Shown here one piece after another: positions 27,211 to 36,038 of a stretch of DNA of 64,000 nucleotides (position 1 is the first letter of the stretch; each line of letters begins with the position of its first letter). The DNA comes from an uncultured Flavobacteriaceae bacterium (GTDB lineage: Bacteria; Bacteroidota; Bacteroidia; Flavobacteriales; Flavobacteriaceae), in assembly GCA_947494695.1 (NCBI GenBank), contig CANLWB010000002.1, forward strand, positions 124,001 to 188,000, given 5' to 3'. Below the pieces are notes generated by a model, which saw only the letters and a program-made list of their open reading frames with translations, was not told the DNA's origin and made no database searches. The translations under genes and the position numbers were made by a program.

Positions 27211-27945
27211 TTACATGTTTAAGTAAAAATCTTTAGTGAGATTTATATATTCTTTGGTGTAGTCGTGTCTGGATAATTCAATTGTTAAGACCTCCGTTTT
27301 TATATCATCTCTGGCGCTGTTATTAGCTGTAGGTTGAAATGAAAATTCAATCAAACTTCTTTTTATTTCTGATGTGGAGTTTCCTTTTACGTGTGTTATT
27401 TTGTTGGGGTAGAGTTTAGAATTTAAAGCTTGTTTGATTAGCTTTTCTTGCTCCTTAAAAGGAATGATTACAGAAAAGATGCCTTCCTCAGAGAGTAGTT
27501 TGGAAACACTTTCAATTAGGTAATCAAGTGGCATGGCGTCTTGAAATCTGGCCATATCACGTTGTTTATCGTCTGTTTTGTAGTCTTCGGAATAAAAGGG
27601 CGGGTTTGAAATGATGAGGTCGTATTTGTCATCAATTTCTTCAGTAAATTCTTCTAAAGAGGCATGATAACAGAATAACCGGTCTCCCCAAGGTGATGCT
27701 TCAAAATTGTCGACACATTGTTCGTAAGCGTCATCATCGATTTCTATGGCATCAATAATTTCGGATGGGCATCGTTGAGCAAGCATAAGTGATAAAATAC
27801 CAGTACCGGCTCCGATATCTAAAATAGAAAATGGACGATTTTCAATAGAAGTCCATGCGCCTAGTAGAACACCATCTGTGCCTATTTTCATGGCGCAGCG
27901 ATTCTGATTAACTTCGAATTGTTTGAATTTAAATGGTTGGTCCAT
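27211..27945 (-). CDS. trmN6: tRNA1(Val) (adenine(37)-N6)-methyltransferase
   Basis: A 244-residue SAM-dependent N6-adenine methyltransferase of the YfiC/TrmN6 type. The SAM motif is ILDIGAGTGILSLMLAQR and the catalytic motif is ISNPPFYSED (NPPF). The N-terminal FKFKQFEVNQNRCAMKIGTDGVLLGAW is the family signature. It modifies A37 of tRNA1-Val. It is downstream of rimM on the same strand, with a palindromic repeat in the 84-base gap. Confidence 0.88.
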   Translation of the reverse strand: MDQPFKFKQFEVNQNRCAMKIGTDGVLLGAWTSIENRPFSILDIGAGTGILSLMLAQRCPSEIIDAIEIDDDAYEQCVDNFEASPWGDRLFCYHASLEEFTEEIDDKYDLIISNPPFYSEDYKTDDKQRDMARFQDAMPLDYLIESVSKLLSEEGIFSVIIPFKEQEKLIKQALNSKLYPNKITHVKGNSTSEIKRSLIEFSFQPTANNSARDDIKTEVLTIELSRHDYTKEYINLTKDFYLNM

Positions 27946-27950
27946 ATGTT

Positions 27951-28024
27951 GTCATTCCTGCGAAGGCAGGAATCTATAATGCTTTAGTTTCAATTTATAA
28001 GATTCCCGCCTTCGCGGGAATGAC
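27951..28024. repeat. REP-like inverted repeat (GTCATTCC...GGAATGAC)
   Basis: Two 24-base arms, GTCATTCCTGCGAAGGCAGG... (27951-27974) and its complement (28001-28024), match at 22 of 24 positions. The 26-base spacer is AT-rich. The arms themselves contain a nested hairpin (CCTGCGAAGGCAGG; CCCGCCTTCGCGGG). It lies between rimM and trmN6 and probably forms a strong stem-loop in the transcript. This type of GTCATTCC repeat is widespread in bacterial intergenic regions. Confidence 0.8.
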
Positions 28025-28029
28025 AGGTA

Positions 28030-28554
28030 CTACAGATATAAATCAATCAACCCGTCCGGAGTGTCAACCAAAATCGTTTTGTTATCCCTATCTAAGTTTA
28101 CAATAAACTCATCATTCATTGGAATCAAAATTTCGGTGCCATTTCTGTCTATTTCAAAAAGCGCCTGGGCTGTCGAATCATTTATTCCAGTTATGGTTCC
28201 TACCGTTCCATGATTTTTATCTTCAACTGTAAAACCAATAACCTCATGAAAATAAAACTTATCGCCATCCAGTTTAGGAAGTAACTCTAATGGTAAATAG
28301 AGTTCACTTTTCATAATGGCATCGGCATCAGACTCATCATCAACGTCCTCAAACTTGATTCGAAGTAATTCCGATTTATGGAATTGCGAATGCTCGATAA
28401 AAAATGGTACAAGGTTATTCCTTAAATTTAGAAAGATGGCATCTAATTTTCCATAAAGCTCAGGTTGATCTGTATCCAACTTAGCTAAAACTTCCCCTTT
28501 AAAACTGTATTTTTTTACAATTTTACCCAGGTAAAAACAATCTTCTTTTCGCAT
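28030..28554 (-). CDS. rimM: Ribosome maturation factor RimM
   Basis: A 174-residue 30S assembly factor that binds S19 and helps mature the 16S rRNA 3' domain. The N-terminal DCFYLGKIVKKYSFKGEVLAKL is the RimM barrel, and the C-terminal PRC-barrel holds YFHEVIGFTVEDKNHG, ALFEIDRNGTEILIPMNDEFI and DTPDGLIDLY. The gene follows rpsP at 192 bases, the conserved rpsP-rimM order, but with a terminator and a degenerate repeat in between. Confidence 0.95.
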   Translation of the reverse strand: MRKEDCFYLGKIVKKYSFKGEVLAKLDTDQPELYGKLDAIFLNLRNNLVPFFIEHSQFHKSELLRIKFEDVDDESDADAIMKSELYLPLELLPKLDGDKFYFHEVIGFTVEDKNHGTVGTITGINDSTAQALFEIDRNGTEILIPMNDEFIVNLDRDNKTILVDTPDGLIDLYL

Positions 28555-28569
28555 GACAAATGAGTTTTT

Positions 28570-28660
28570 GTCATTCCCACAATTTATGCTAAACGTATTT
28601 AGTAAGGTGGGAATCTTAGGATTTTAGATATTGAGATCCCGCTCAAACAGGATTTTTCAA
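28570..28660. repeat. Degenerate GTCATTCC-type repeat
   Basis: GTCATTCCCAC (28570-28580) with GTGGGAAT (28607-28614), followed by a second half-like piece (GATCCCGCTCAAACAGGATTT near 28634-28654). It looks like one or two decayed relatives of the 27951-28024 element. It lies in the gap between rpsP and rimM. Confidence 0.45.
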
Positions 28661-28694
28661 TGATGTATTTTGCTGATCGATAAAATACTATGTC

Positions 28695-28725
28695 ACAAAA
28701 AAACTCCGATAAAGTATCGGAGTTT
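28695..28725 (-). terminator. Terminator after rpsP
   Basis: A perfect 11-bp stem AAACTCCGATA / TATCGGAGTTT (28701-28711, 28715-28725) with a 3-base loop, followed on the minus strand by TTTTGT. It separates rpsP from rimM and probably gives partial termination. Confidence 0.8.
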
Positions 28726-28746
28726 AAAAGTATAAAAAAATATTTT

Positions 28747-29289
28747 TTATTCTTCTTCGTTTGAAGTTTCAGCTTCTGCTTTTGCGTCTTCTTCAGCAGC
28801 AGGTGCTTCTTCCTCAGTAGCGGCTTCCTCTTCTTCAACAACAGGAGCGGCAGCTGCAATACGTGCTTCGTTAACAGCTTTTTCGGCTTCAAGAGCTTTC
28901 GCTTTTGCTTCAGCTTCAGCTTTCGCTAAATTGTCGGCCTTAGCACCAATTTTTCCGGTTTTTTCTTCTAACCAAGCATTGAATTTAGCTTCTGCTTGTT
29001 CTTCAGTTAAAGCGCCTTTTTTAACACCACCAGCAAGGTGATTTTTCAATAAAGCACCTTTGTAAGATAAAAGTGTTCTTGCGGTATCCGTTGGTTGTGC
29101 ACCATTTTGTAACCACTGTACAGCACCGTCAACATTTAACTCAACAGTTGCAGGGTTCGTGTTTGGATTGTAAGAACCTAATTTTTCAAGGTATCTACCA
29201 TCTCTTTTTGAACGGGAATCTGCTGCTACGATCCAATAATAAGGTTTTCCCTTTTTACCGTGTCTTTGTAATCTAATTTTTACAGGCAT
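28747..29289 (-). CDS. rpsP: 30S ribosomal protein S16 with Ala/Glu-rich tail
   Basis: The first ~80 residues are bS16: [41 protein letters not shown] and [13 protein letters not shown]. The remaining ~100 residues are an Ala/Glu/Lys-rich low-complexity extension ending in [16 protein letters not shown]16 is normally 80-90 residues, but such tails are common in Bacteroidota. The start ATG is unambiguous. A -7 box lies 48 bases upstream and a terminator follows before rimM. Confidence 0.96.
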   Translation of the reverse strand: MPVKIRLQRHGKKGKPYYWIVAADSRSKRDGRYLEKLGSYNPNTNPATVELNVDGAVQWLQNGAQPTDTARTLLSYKGALLKNHLAGGVKKGALTEEQAEAKFNAWLEEKTGKIGAKADNLAKAEAEAKAKALEAEKAVNEARIAAAAPVVEEEEAATEEEAPAAEEDAKAEAETSNEEE

Positions 29290-29336
29290 AATGATTAATT
29301 ATTTGAGGTTCTCGACCTCGATTATTAATAAGAGCG

Positions 29337-29344
29337 CAAAGATA
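29337..29344 (-). promoter_or_regulatory. Candidate -7 box of the rpsP promoter
   Basis: The complement of 29337-29344 reads TATCTTTG, matching TAnnTTTG, 47 bases before the rpsP ATG. A clear -33 element is not visible. The rest of the 284-base gap to the YoeB gene (29290-29573) shows no gene. Confidence 0.5.
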
Positions 29345-29573
29345 CTATATTTTTTGAATTAAGAAGGTTTTTCGTAGAACGAAATGTTATTTTTTGTTGC
29401 TGAAAATTAGAAGGAGGACAATTAAAAAACCTATAAAGGAGATGTTTTAATAAGGATAAACATTTAAGTATTAGCAATCTTTAGTTTTTAAAGTGTTAGG
29501 GATTTTGAGAGGATTGAGTGAAATACGAAGGGTTTAGAAATTACGGTAACTTGAATTTTGTTTTGAATACCAT

Positions 29574-29834
29574 TTATTTCCCGTAATGATAACGGCAAGC
29601 AGCTATCATGAGTTGGTCTTTTTCGTATTTATATACCAATCGGTGTTCAGATGTTATGCGCCTTGACCAATACCCTTGTAAATCACCTTTTAAGATTTCG
29701 GGTTTTCCTACGCCTTCAAAAGGTGTTCGCATGCAACTTTTGATGAGTTCGTTAATCCGTTTTACTATGTTCTTATCGACTTTTTGCCAATATAAATAAT
29801 CTTCCCAGGAAGAAGTAGACCAAGTTAATTTCAT
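29574..29834 (-). CDS. yoeB: YoeB-type toxin (mRNA interferase)
   Basis: An 86-residue RelE-superfamily toxin. The N-terminal LTWSTSSWEDYLYWQKVDKN and the C-terminal SEHRLVYKYEKDQLMIAACRYHYGK match the Txe/YoeB family, including the conserved terminal Arg-Tyr-His-Tyr that forms the catalytic site. These cleave mRNA in the ribosomal A site. The gene starts one base after the antitoxin stop, the standard antitoxin-first arrangement. All expected catalytic residues appear intact. Confidence 0.93.
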   Translation of the reverse strand: MKLTWSTSSWEDYLYWQKVDKNIVKRINELIKSCMRTPFEGVGKPEILKGDLQGYWSRRITSEHRLVYKYEKDQLMIAACRYHYGK

Positions 29835-30083
29835 CTATTCAATTAAATCTCTTTCAATACCTTTTTCTGATTCCAGTTCTTTGATAGAGTTCAATAAAAC
29901 ATCTCTGTTTTTGCCTGTTAATAAATAAGTAGTTTCTTTTAACGAGTTGTATTCGTCTAATGATATTAATACAAGGTCTTTACCGCTTTTGCGTTTGATA
30001 ATTATATCACTTACATCATTAACTACTTTATCCAACCAATGCTTAAGGTTTGAGCGAAAGTCTGTATAATTTACTGTTTCCAT
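29835..30083 (-). CDS. yefM: YefM-type antitoxin (Phd/YefM family)
   Basis: An 82-residue Phd/YefM antitoxin: METVNYTDFRSNLKHWLDKV is the DNA-binding N-terminal fold, and KSGKDLVLISLDEYNSLKETTYLL leads to a C-terminal toxin-binding segment. It neutralises the adjacent YoeB and should autoregulate the operon. The ATG at 30083 is preferred over an in-frame upstream ATG at 30116, since the latter lies within the operator palindrome and adds non-homologous residues. Confidence 0.92.
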   Translation of the reverse strand: METVNYTDFRSNLKHWLDKVVNDVSDIIIKRKSGKDLVLISLDEYNSLKETTYLLTGKNRDVLLNSIKELESEKGIERDLIE

Positions 30084-30098
30084 AGTGTAAAGATAGTA

Positions 30099-30126
30099 AA
30101 AAAAGTACTTGATCAAGTACTTTTTT
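30099..30126. promoter_or_regulatory. 28-bp palindromic operator of yefM-yoeB
   Basis: A perfect palindrome centred at 30112/30113: AAGTACTTGATCAAGTACTT flanked by A4/T4 runs. It lies 15 bases upstream of the yefM start. In characterised yefM-yoeB operons, YefM binds palindromes just upstream, with a GTAC core; the same core occurs twice here. Confidence 0.75.
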
Positions 30127-30236
30127 GGTGTTTAACGTATTGGATGAAAGTTTTTAACTATTCTGATAACTTATTATTTTCATTATGTGGCTATCCTCTA
30201 AAAGTAAAACGTACTTAAAAAGATAAAGGTTGAAAA

Positions 30237-31298
30237 TTAAAACAAAAGACACACCGGACTAGGGATGTTCGTGCTGCTTAAAAAATGCAATTTTCCTGAT
30301 ATGGTGTCAATTTTAAACACACTAATGTTATTACTGTTTTTATTGGCAACTAAAAGGAATTCACCGCTGGGGTCTAATGTAAAGTTTCTTGGCCAGTCTC
30401 CATGAACGCTTTCATTTTGAATTTTTTCAAGGGTACCATCAGACGTATTTCTTTTAAAAACGGCAATAGTGTTTTCTCCACGATTTGAACCATAAAGAAA
30501 CTGCTCATCTGGAGATAAATGAATATCTGCACATTTATTTTTTCCTTTGTATGCTTTAGTTAATGTCCCATCGAAATCTATTTGCTTAAAATGATCTCCT
30601 GTCTTTTTAATGGAAGTGATGGAAGCACCGTATTCATTTATAACATATAGATAGGTGCCATCTTTGCTAATGTCGAAATGACGAGGGCCTGGGTTTCCCT
30701 TGGTTCTAACAATGTTATCCGATTTAAGTATATACCCCTGTTTTTCGGCTTTGTATTGATAGACCGCGTTTCTACCTAAATCGGCTACAAACAGATTGTC
30801 TTTAAAAAACCTAGCTGAGTGTACATGCGATTTTTCGTCTTTTGAACTGTGATTAAAAACCTGTGAAGCTGCATTTAGACTACCATCTTTATTTATAGGG
30901 TAGATCGATAAACTACCACCCATATAATTTGATACAGCAGCTGTGTCTCCTTTTTCATTTACCGAAATATGACACGGGCCACCTCCGTGGCTACTTACCC
31001 GCGTTAAAAGTGATAACGTTCCATTTTCATTAACTTTATAGGAGGATACAAATCCGGTTTCGCTTTGATTCACCGAGTACAGATATTTTTTATCGGGAGA
31101 ATACTGTAAAAACGACGGGTTATCTATGGGTATAGCGAGCTGCTTATTGCTTAACTCGCCGGTATTGGGGTTAAATTCGAGTTGATAAATACCTTTGCTA
31201 TCTCCATGGGTATAGGTGCCAACATATAGGCGCATGTTTTGAGAGAATGCATTAAAAAGATTGAATGCGAAACAGATGAGTAATAGATTAATTTTCAT
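30237..31298 (-). CDS. Exported lactonase-family beta-propeller protein
   Basis: A 353-residue protein of the YbhE/6-phosphogluconolactonase-like seven-bladed propeller family (LYVGTYTHGDSKGIYQLEFNP, YSPDKKYLYSVNQ, HGGGPCHISVNEKGD, GPRHFDISKDGTYLYVINE). A signal peptide (AFNLFNAFSQ) places it outside the cytoplasm, so it is not a standard pentose-phosphate lactonase; a lactone or sugar-acid substrate is likely. It is distantly related to the propeller half of the protein at 19241-20764. It is monocistronic and divergent from dnaE. Confidence 0.85.
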   Translation of the reverse strand: MKINLLLICFAFNLFNAFSQNMRLYVGTYTHGDSKGIYQLEFNPNTGELSNKQLAIPIDNPSFLQYSPDKKYLYSVNQSETGFVSSYKVNENGTLSLLTRVSSHGGGPCHISVNEKGDTAAVSNYMGGSLSIYPINKDGSLNAASQVFNHSSKDEKSHVHSARFFKDNLFVADLGRNAVYQYKAEKQGYILKSDNIVRTKGNPGPRHFDISKDGTYLYVINEYGASITSIKKTGDHFKQIDFDGTLTKAYKGKNKCADIHLSPDEQFLYGSNRGENTIAVFKRNTSDGTLEKIQNESVHGDWPRNFTLDPSGEFLLVANKNSNNISVFKIDTISGKLHFLSSTNIPSPVCLLF

Positions 31299-31465
31299 AT
31301 AACTGAGGGTTGAATTGAATTCAAAAATAAGAATAATTTAAGTTAGGGCATTTTTGTTTAAAACTCTTTATAACTTTCGTTTCAAAACCTATTATTTCTA
31401 CGTATTTTTAGAGACTTCTTTTCGTTTTTGTAAACGGCTTAACATCAAATATATAAAGATCTAAT

Positions 31466-34400
31466 ATGTACTTAATTTTCGATACAGAAACCACGGGATT
31501 GCCTAAACGTTGGGACGCACCTATTACCGATTTAGATAATTGGCCAAGGTGTATTCAAATAGCATGGCAGTTGCATGATGCTATGGGGAACTGTATCGAG
31601 CATCAGGACTACCTGGTGCAACCCGAGGGATTTAATATTCCTTATGATGCAGAGAAGATTCACGGTATTTCTACCGAATTAGCTCAAGAGCAGGGAATAC
31701 CTTTGGCGGAGGTATTGGAGAAATTTAATGAGGCTTTAAGTAAAACTGAATTTATTGTTGGGCAAAACGTGAAGTTCGATTTGAACATCATGGGCGCCGA
31801 GTTTGTTAGAGGAAATGTTACGAACCCGTTACAGGAATTACCGGTTTTGGATACCTGTACCGAGCATACAGCAAGCTTGTGTAAGATTCCTGGAGGCCGT
31901 GGTGGTAAATTCAAGTTACCCACCCTTACCGAGTTACACGAGTTTTTATTTAACGAACCGTTCGCTGAAGCGCATAATGCAACGGCCGATGTGGAAGCGA
32001 CAACACGTTGCTTTTTTGAGTTGGTTCGTTTAGGAGAGTACACTAAAGAGCAGTTGGATGTTGAGGCCGATTATTTTGAGAACTTTAGTGAGGCCAATCC
32101 TAAGACTATTGAGGTTATTAACTTAAAACATGTTAACCTTAAGAAAGAAAGTGCAAGAATTCGAGAGCGCCTTGAAAAACTGAAAAAAGATAAGGCTCCT
32201 ACTCAAGATACAACGCAAAATTTAGCAGATTTAGCAGATGTCGATTTTGTGCATTTGCACAATCACTCGCAATTCTCAGTATTACAATCTACAATGAGTG
32301 TGGGAGATATTGTAGCTGCTGCGGCATCCCATAATATGCCGGCAGTAGCCCTTACCGATCATGCAAATATGATGGGGGCCTTCCATTTTATAAATGCCGT
32401 TAATAATCAAAATAAAACGATAAAAGCCAGTATTGCTGCGGCTGAAGAGCAGGGTGAGACTCCAGACCAACAATTAATAAAACCCATTATTGGGTGTGAG
32501 TTTTTTGTCTGTGAGAATCATCAGGATAAATCGAGAAAGGATAACGGATACCAGATTGTATTATTAGCAAAAAACAAAAATGGGTATCACAATCTGGCAA
32601 AATTATCTTCACATGCTTTTGTTAGTGGTTTTTACTACGTTCCCAGAATTGATAAAGAACTGATAAAACAATACAAAGAAGATATTATTGTGCTTACTGG
32701 GAATTTGTATGGAGAAGTTCCAAGTAAGGTCTTAAATATTGGTGAAAAGCAAGCAGAAGAGGCTTTGTTATGGTGGAAGGAAGAATTTGGAGATGATCTG
32801 TATGTTGAACTCATGCGTCATAATCAGGAAGATGAAAACCGTGTAAACATTACTTTGGTTGAATTGGCGAGAAAGCATGATGTTAAGCTGGTGGCCACTA
32901 ATAATACGTATTATCAAAAACAGGATGATGCGAATGCTCACGATATATTGTTATGTGTTAAAGACGGTGAAAAACAAGCTACTCCTATAGGTAGAGGTCG
33001 TGGATATCGATACGGATTACCAAATCAGGAATATTATTTCAAGTCTTCAGAGGACATGAAACAACTGTTTCAGGATTTGCCCGATGCTATTATAAATATT
33101 CAAGAGCTAATCGATAAAATTGAAGGGTTCCAATTGGCACGTGATGTTTTATTACCCGCCTTCGATATTCCTGACGAATTTAAGCATGAAGAAGATTTAG
33201 TTGATGGTGGAAAACGTGGAGAGAATGCGTATTTAAAACATATTACCTTCGAAGGTGCTAAAAAACGTTACGGAGAACCGCTTTCTGAAGAGGTTGTAGA
33301 ACGACTCGATTTTGAATTGAACGTTATTGAGAATACTGGGTATCCAGGATATTTCTTAATTGTGGAGGATTTTATTCGGGAGGCGCGAAATATGGACGTG
33401 TCGGTAGGTCCTGGGCGTGGATCGGCTGCAGGTTCGGTAGCCGCCTATTGTTTATGGATTACCAATATCGATCCCATGAAGTATGATTTGCTTTTTGAGC
33501 GTTTCTTAAATCCGGATCGTGTTAGTATGCCCGATATTGATATTGATTTCGATGATGAAGGACGAAGTCGGGTTATGGACTATGTTATTGATAAATATGG
33601 TGCCAATCAAGTGGCACAAATTATCACGTATGGAACCATGGCGGCCAAGTCATCTATTCGAGATACAGCACGTGTACTGGATTTACCATTGTTTGATGCC
33701 GATAGGATTGCCAAGCTCATCCCTAATATGTCTAAGCTCAATAAAATTTTTGGCTTAGATGAGAAGGCGTTGTCAAGTAAGTTTAGAGCTGATGACTTGG
33801 AAAAGGTGAATGAGCTTTTAAATATTTCCGAAGGATCGGATTTAGAAGCCGAAACTGTTAACACGGCAAGGGCTTTAGAGGGATCTGTTAGAAATACCGG
33901 GATTCATGCTTGTGGTGTTATTATAACGCCCGATGATATTACCAAGTTCGTACCGGTATCGGTGGCTAAGGATTCCGATTTATACGTCACCCAATTTGAT
34001 AACTCGGTTGTAGAGTCTGCCGGACTCCTTAAAATGGACTTCCTTGGTTTAAAAACTTTAACTCTAATTAAGGATACGGTTAAAATTGTAAAGGCGAAAC
34101 ATGACATTCAGTTAGATCCGGAATCATTTCCGCTTGACGATGAAAAAACATATGCTTTATTCCAAAGAGGAGAAACAGTAGGGGTGTTCCAATACGAATC
34201 TCCTGGGATGCAGAAACATCTTAGAGACTTAAAACCAACGGTATTCGAAGATTTAATTGCGATGAATGCCTTGTATCGTCCGGGACCGATGGAATATATT
34301 CCAAGTTTCGTACGTAGAAAGCATGGTGATGAAGATATTGATTACGATTTACCAGCCATGGAAGAATACCTTAAAGAAACATACGGTATTACAGTATATC

Positions 34401-35851
34401 AGGAGCAAGTGATGCTACTGTCTCAAAAACTGGCTGGGTTTACTAAAGGTGAAGCGGATGTTTTACGTAAGGCCATGGGTAAAAAGCAGATCGCGGTACT
34501 GGATAAAATGAAACCCAAATTCATAAAGCAGGCGAGTGAAAATGGCCATGACGCTAAAGTTCTGGAAAAAGTATGGAAAGACTGGGAGGCTTTTGCGAGT
34601 TACGCATTTAACAAGTCGCACTCTACATGTTATGCATGGATTGCCTATCAAACGGCTTATTTAAAAGCGCATTATCCTGCTGAATATATGGCTGCGGTAC
34701 TTTCTAATAATATGAACGACATTAAGCAGGTCACATTCTTTATGGAGGAATGTAAACGTATGAAGCTGGAAGTGCTAGGCCCGGATGTCAATGAGTCGTA
34801 CTATAAATTTTCTGTAAATCAGGATAATGCCGTACGTTTTGGTATGGGAGCTATTAAAGGTGTTGGTCATGGTGCTGTAATGACGATTGTGGATCACAGA
34901 AAAGACGGGTCTTATAAATCTATTTTCGATTTGGCTAAAAGAATCGATTTAAGAGCAGCCAATAAGAAGGCGTTCGAAAATCTTGCATTGGCAGGTGGGT
35001 TTGATTGTTTTGAAGATACACATCGCGCCCAGTATTTTCATAAGGAAGGTGATGAGATGACCTTTTTAGAAAAAGCGGTAAAATATGGAAGTAAACACCA
35101 GGAGAACGAAAATTCGGCTCAGGTGAGTTTATTTGGAGATGCGAGTAATGTTCAAATTGATGAGCCTGTAGTGCCACCATGTGAAGAGTGGGGAACCATG
35201 GAAAAACTAAGCAAGGAACGTGAAGTTGTTGGGATTTATATTTCGGGGCATCCGTTAGACGATTTTAGAATTGAAATGAAAACGTTTTGTAATGGAGCTA
35301 TTGGGATGTTTAATGACCTGGAGCCTTACGTAAACAGAGAAATTGTTTTTGGAGGGGTGGTAACCGATGTTATACACCGGGTGAGTAAACAAGGAAAAGG
35401 TTGGGGGATGTTTACCATTGAGGATTACACCGATAGTTTCGAATTTAGAATTTTTGGAGAGGAGTATTTAAAGTTTCGACATTTTTTAATGAAGAACAAT
35501 TTTGTATTTGTTAAAAGTTTTATTCGAGAAGGCTGGGTAAATAAAGATACGGGAAAGAAAAGTGATCCCAGGTTACAATTCAATAGTTTTCAGTTGTTAC
35601 ATGACGTTATGGAAAATTATGCCAAAAAACTGTCTATTCAACTTAATATTAGAGACCTTCAGGAGGAAAGCATTATGCGTTTAAAGGAATTGTTACAAAT
35701 GCATCCCGGTAACCAGGCCCTTAACTTCATAGTATACGATAACAAAGAACAAATAAAGATACAAATGGCTAGTCGAAGACAAAAAGTTAAGGTGTCTCAA
35801 GAGCTGTTGGATGAATTAAGGCGTCACGATGTGTTGTTTAAGCTTAATTAA
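31466..35851 (+). CDS. dnaE: DNA polymerase III alpha subunit with N-terminal exonuclease
   Basis: The replicative DNA polymerase, 1461 residues. Residues 1-200 form a DnaQ-like DEDDh 3'-5' exonuclease (FDTETTG at residue 5, GQNVKFDLNIMG near 100, HNATADVEATTR near 170). Next come the PHP domain (HLHNHSQFS near 262, ALTDHANMMGAF), the palm with catalytic aspartates PDIDIDFDDEGR near 688, and the finger and beta-binding regions. A C-terminal OB fold follows (IVFGGVVTDVIHRVSKQGKGWG). Most bacterial DnaE proteins are ~1160 residues, so the extra ~250 are the fused proofreading domain seen in Bacteroidota. The start ATG gives the exonuclease directly. Confidence 0.96.
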   Translation: MYLIFDTETTGLPKRWDAPITDLDNWPRCIQIAWQLHDAMGNCIEHQDYLVQPEGFNIPYDAEKIHGISTELAQEQGIPLAEVLEKFNEALSKTEFIVGQNVKFDLNIMGAEFVRGNVTNPLQELPVLDTCTEHTASLCKIPGGRGGKFKLPTLTELHEFLFNEPFAEAHNATADVEATTRCFFELVRLGEYTKEQLDVEADYFENFSEANPKTIEVINLKHVNLKKESARIRERLEKLKKDKAPTQDTTQNLADLADVDFVHLHNHSQFSVLQSTMSVGDIVAAAASHNMPAVALTDHANMMGAFHFINAVNNQNKTIKASIAAAEEQGETPDQQLIKPIIGCEFFVCENHQDKSRKDNGYQIVLLAKNKNGYHNLAKLSSHAFVSGFYYVPRIDKELIKQYKEDIIVLTGNLYGEVPSKVLNIGEKQAEEALLWWKEEFGDDLYVELMRHNQEDENRVNITLVELARKHDVKLVATNNTYYQKQDDANAHDILLCVKDGEKQATPIGRGRGYRYGLPNQEYYFKSSEDMKQLFQDLPDAIINIQELIDKIEGFQLARDVLLPAFDIPDEFKHEEDLVDGGKRGENAYLKHITFEGAKKRYGEPLSEEVVERLDFELNVIENTGYPGYFLIVEDFIREARNMDVSVGPGRGSAAGSVAAYCLWITNIDPMKYDLLFERFLNPDRVSMPDIDIDFDDEGRSRVMDYVIDKYGANQVAQIITYGTMAAKSSIRDTARVLDLPLFDADRIAKLIPNMSKLNKIFGLDEKALSSKFRADDLEKVNELLNISEGSDLEAETVNTARALEGSVRNTGIHACGVIITPDDITKFVPVSVAKDSDLYVTQFDNSVVESAGLLKMDFLGLKTLTLIKDTVKIVKAKHDIQLDPESFPLDDEKTYALFQRGETVGVFQYESPGMQKHLRDLKPTVFEDLIAMNALYRPGPMEYIPSFVRRKHGDEDIDYDLPAMEEYLKETYGITVYQEQVMLLSQKLAGFTKGEADVLRKAMGKKQIAVLDKMKPKFIKQASENGHDAKVLEKVWKDWEAFASYAFNKSHSTCYAWIAYQTAYLKAHYPAEYMAAVLSNNMNDIKQVTFFMEECKRMKLEVLGPDVNESYYKFSVNQDNAVRFGMGAIKGVGHGAVMTIVDHRKDGSYKSIFDLAKRIDLRAANKKAFENLALAGGFDCFEDTHRAQYFHKEGDEMTFLEKAVKYGSKHQENENSAQVSLFGDASNVQIDEPVVPPCEEWGTMEKLSKEREVVGIYISGHPLDDFRIEMKTFCNGAIGMFNDLEPYVNREIVFGGVVTDVIHRVSKQGKGWGMFTIEDYTDSFEFRIFGEEYLKFRHFLMKNNFVFVKSFIREGWVNKDTGKKSDPRLQFNSFQLLHDVMENYAKKLSIQLNIRDLQEESIMRLKELLQMHPGNQALNFIVYDNKEQIKIQMASRRQKVKVSQELLDELRRHDVLFKLN

Positions 35852-36038
35852 AAGACTTAAGGGAATTTACTAAAGACTTATTTCTATATCAACCCATGTC
35901 GTGTTGCTAGTCTTAGGAGTAATTGATTCTTAATTAGTTTCGGTTTAGTGTTTAAGATTGGTTGTTGATATCCGTTTAAATGTTAATTAGAGAAATAAAG
36001 GCTCTTAATGTCTGGTTTTTTTGTAGTTTTACCTGACT

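Noticed and set aside
28599-28892. Lys/Leu-rich frame opposite the register of the rpsP tail
   Set aside because: It is an out-of-frame reading of the Ala/Glu-rich S16 tail repeats plus the terminator and repeat, not a real protein.
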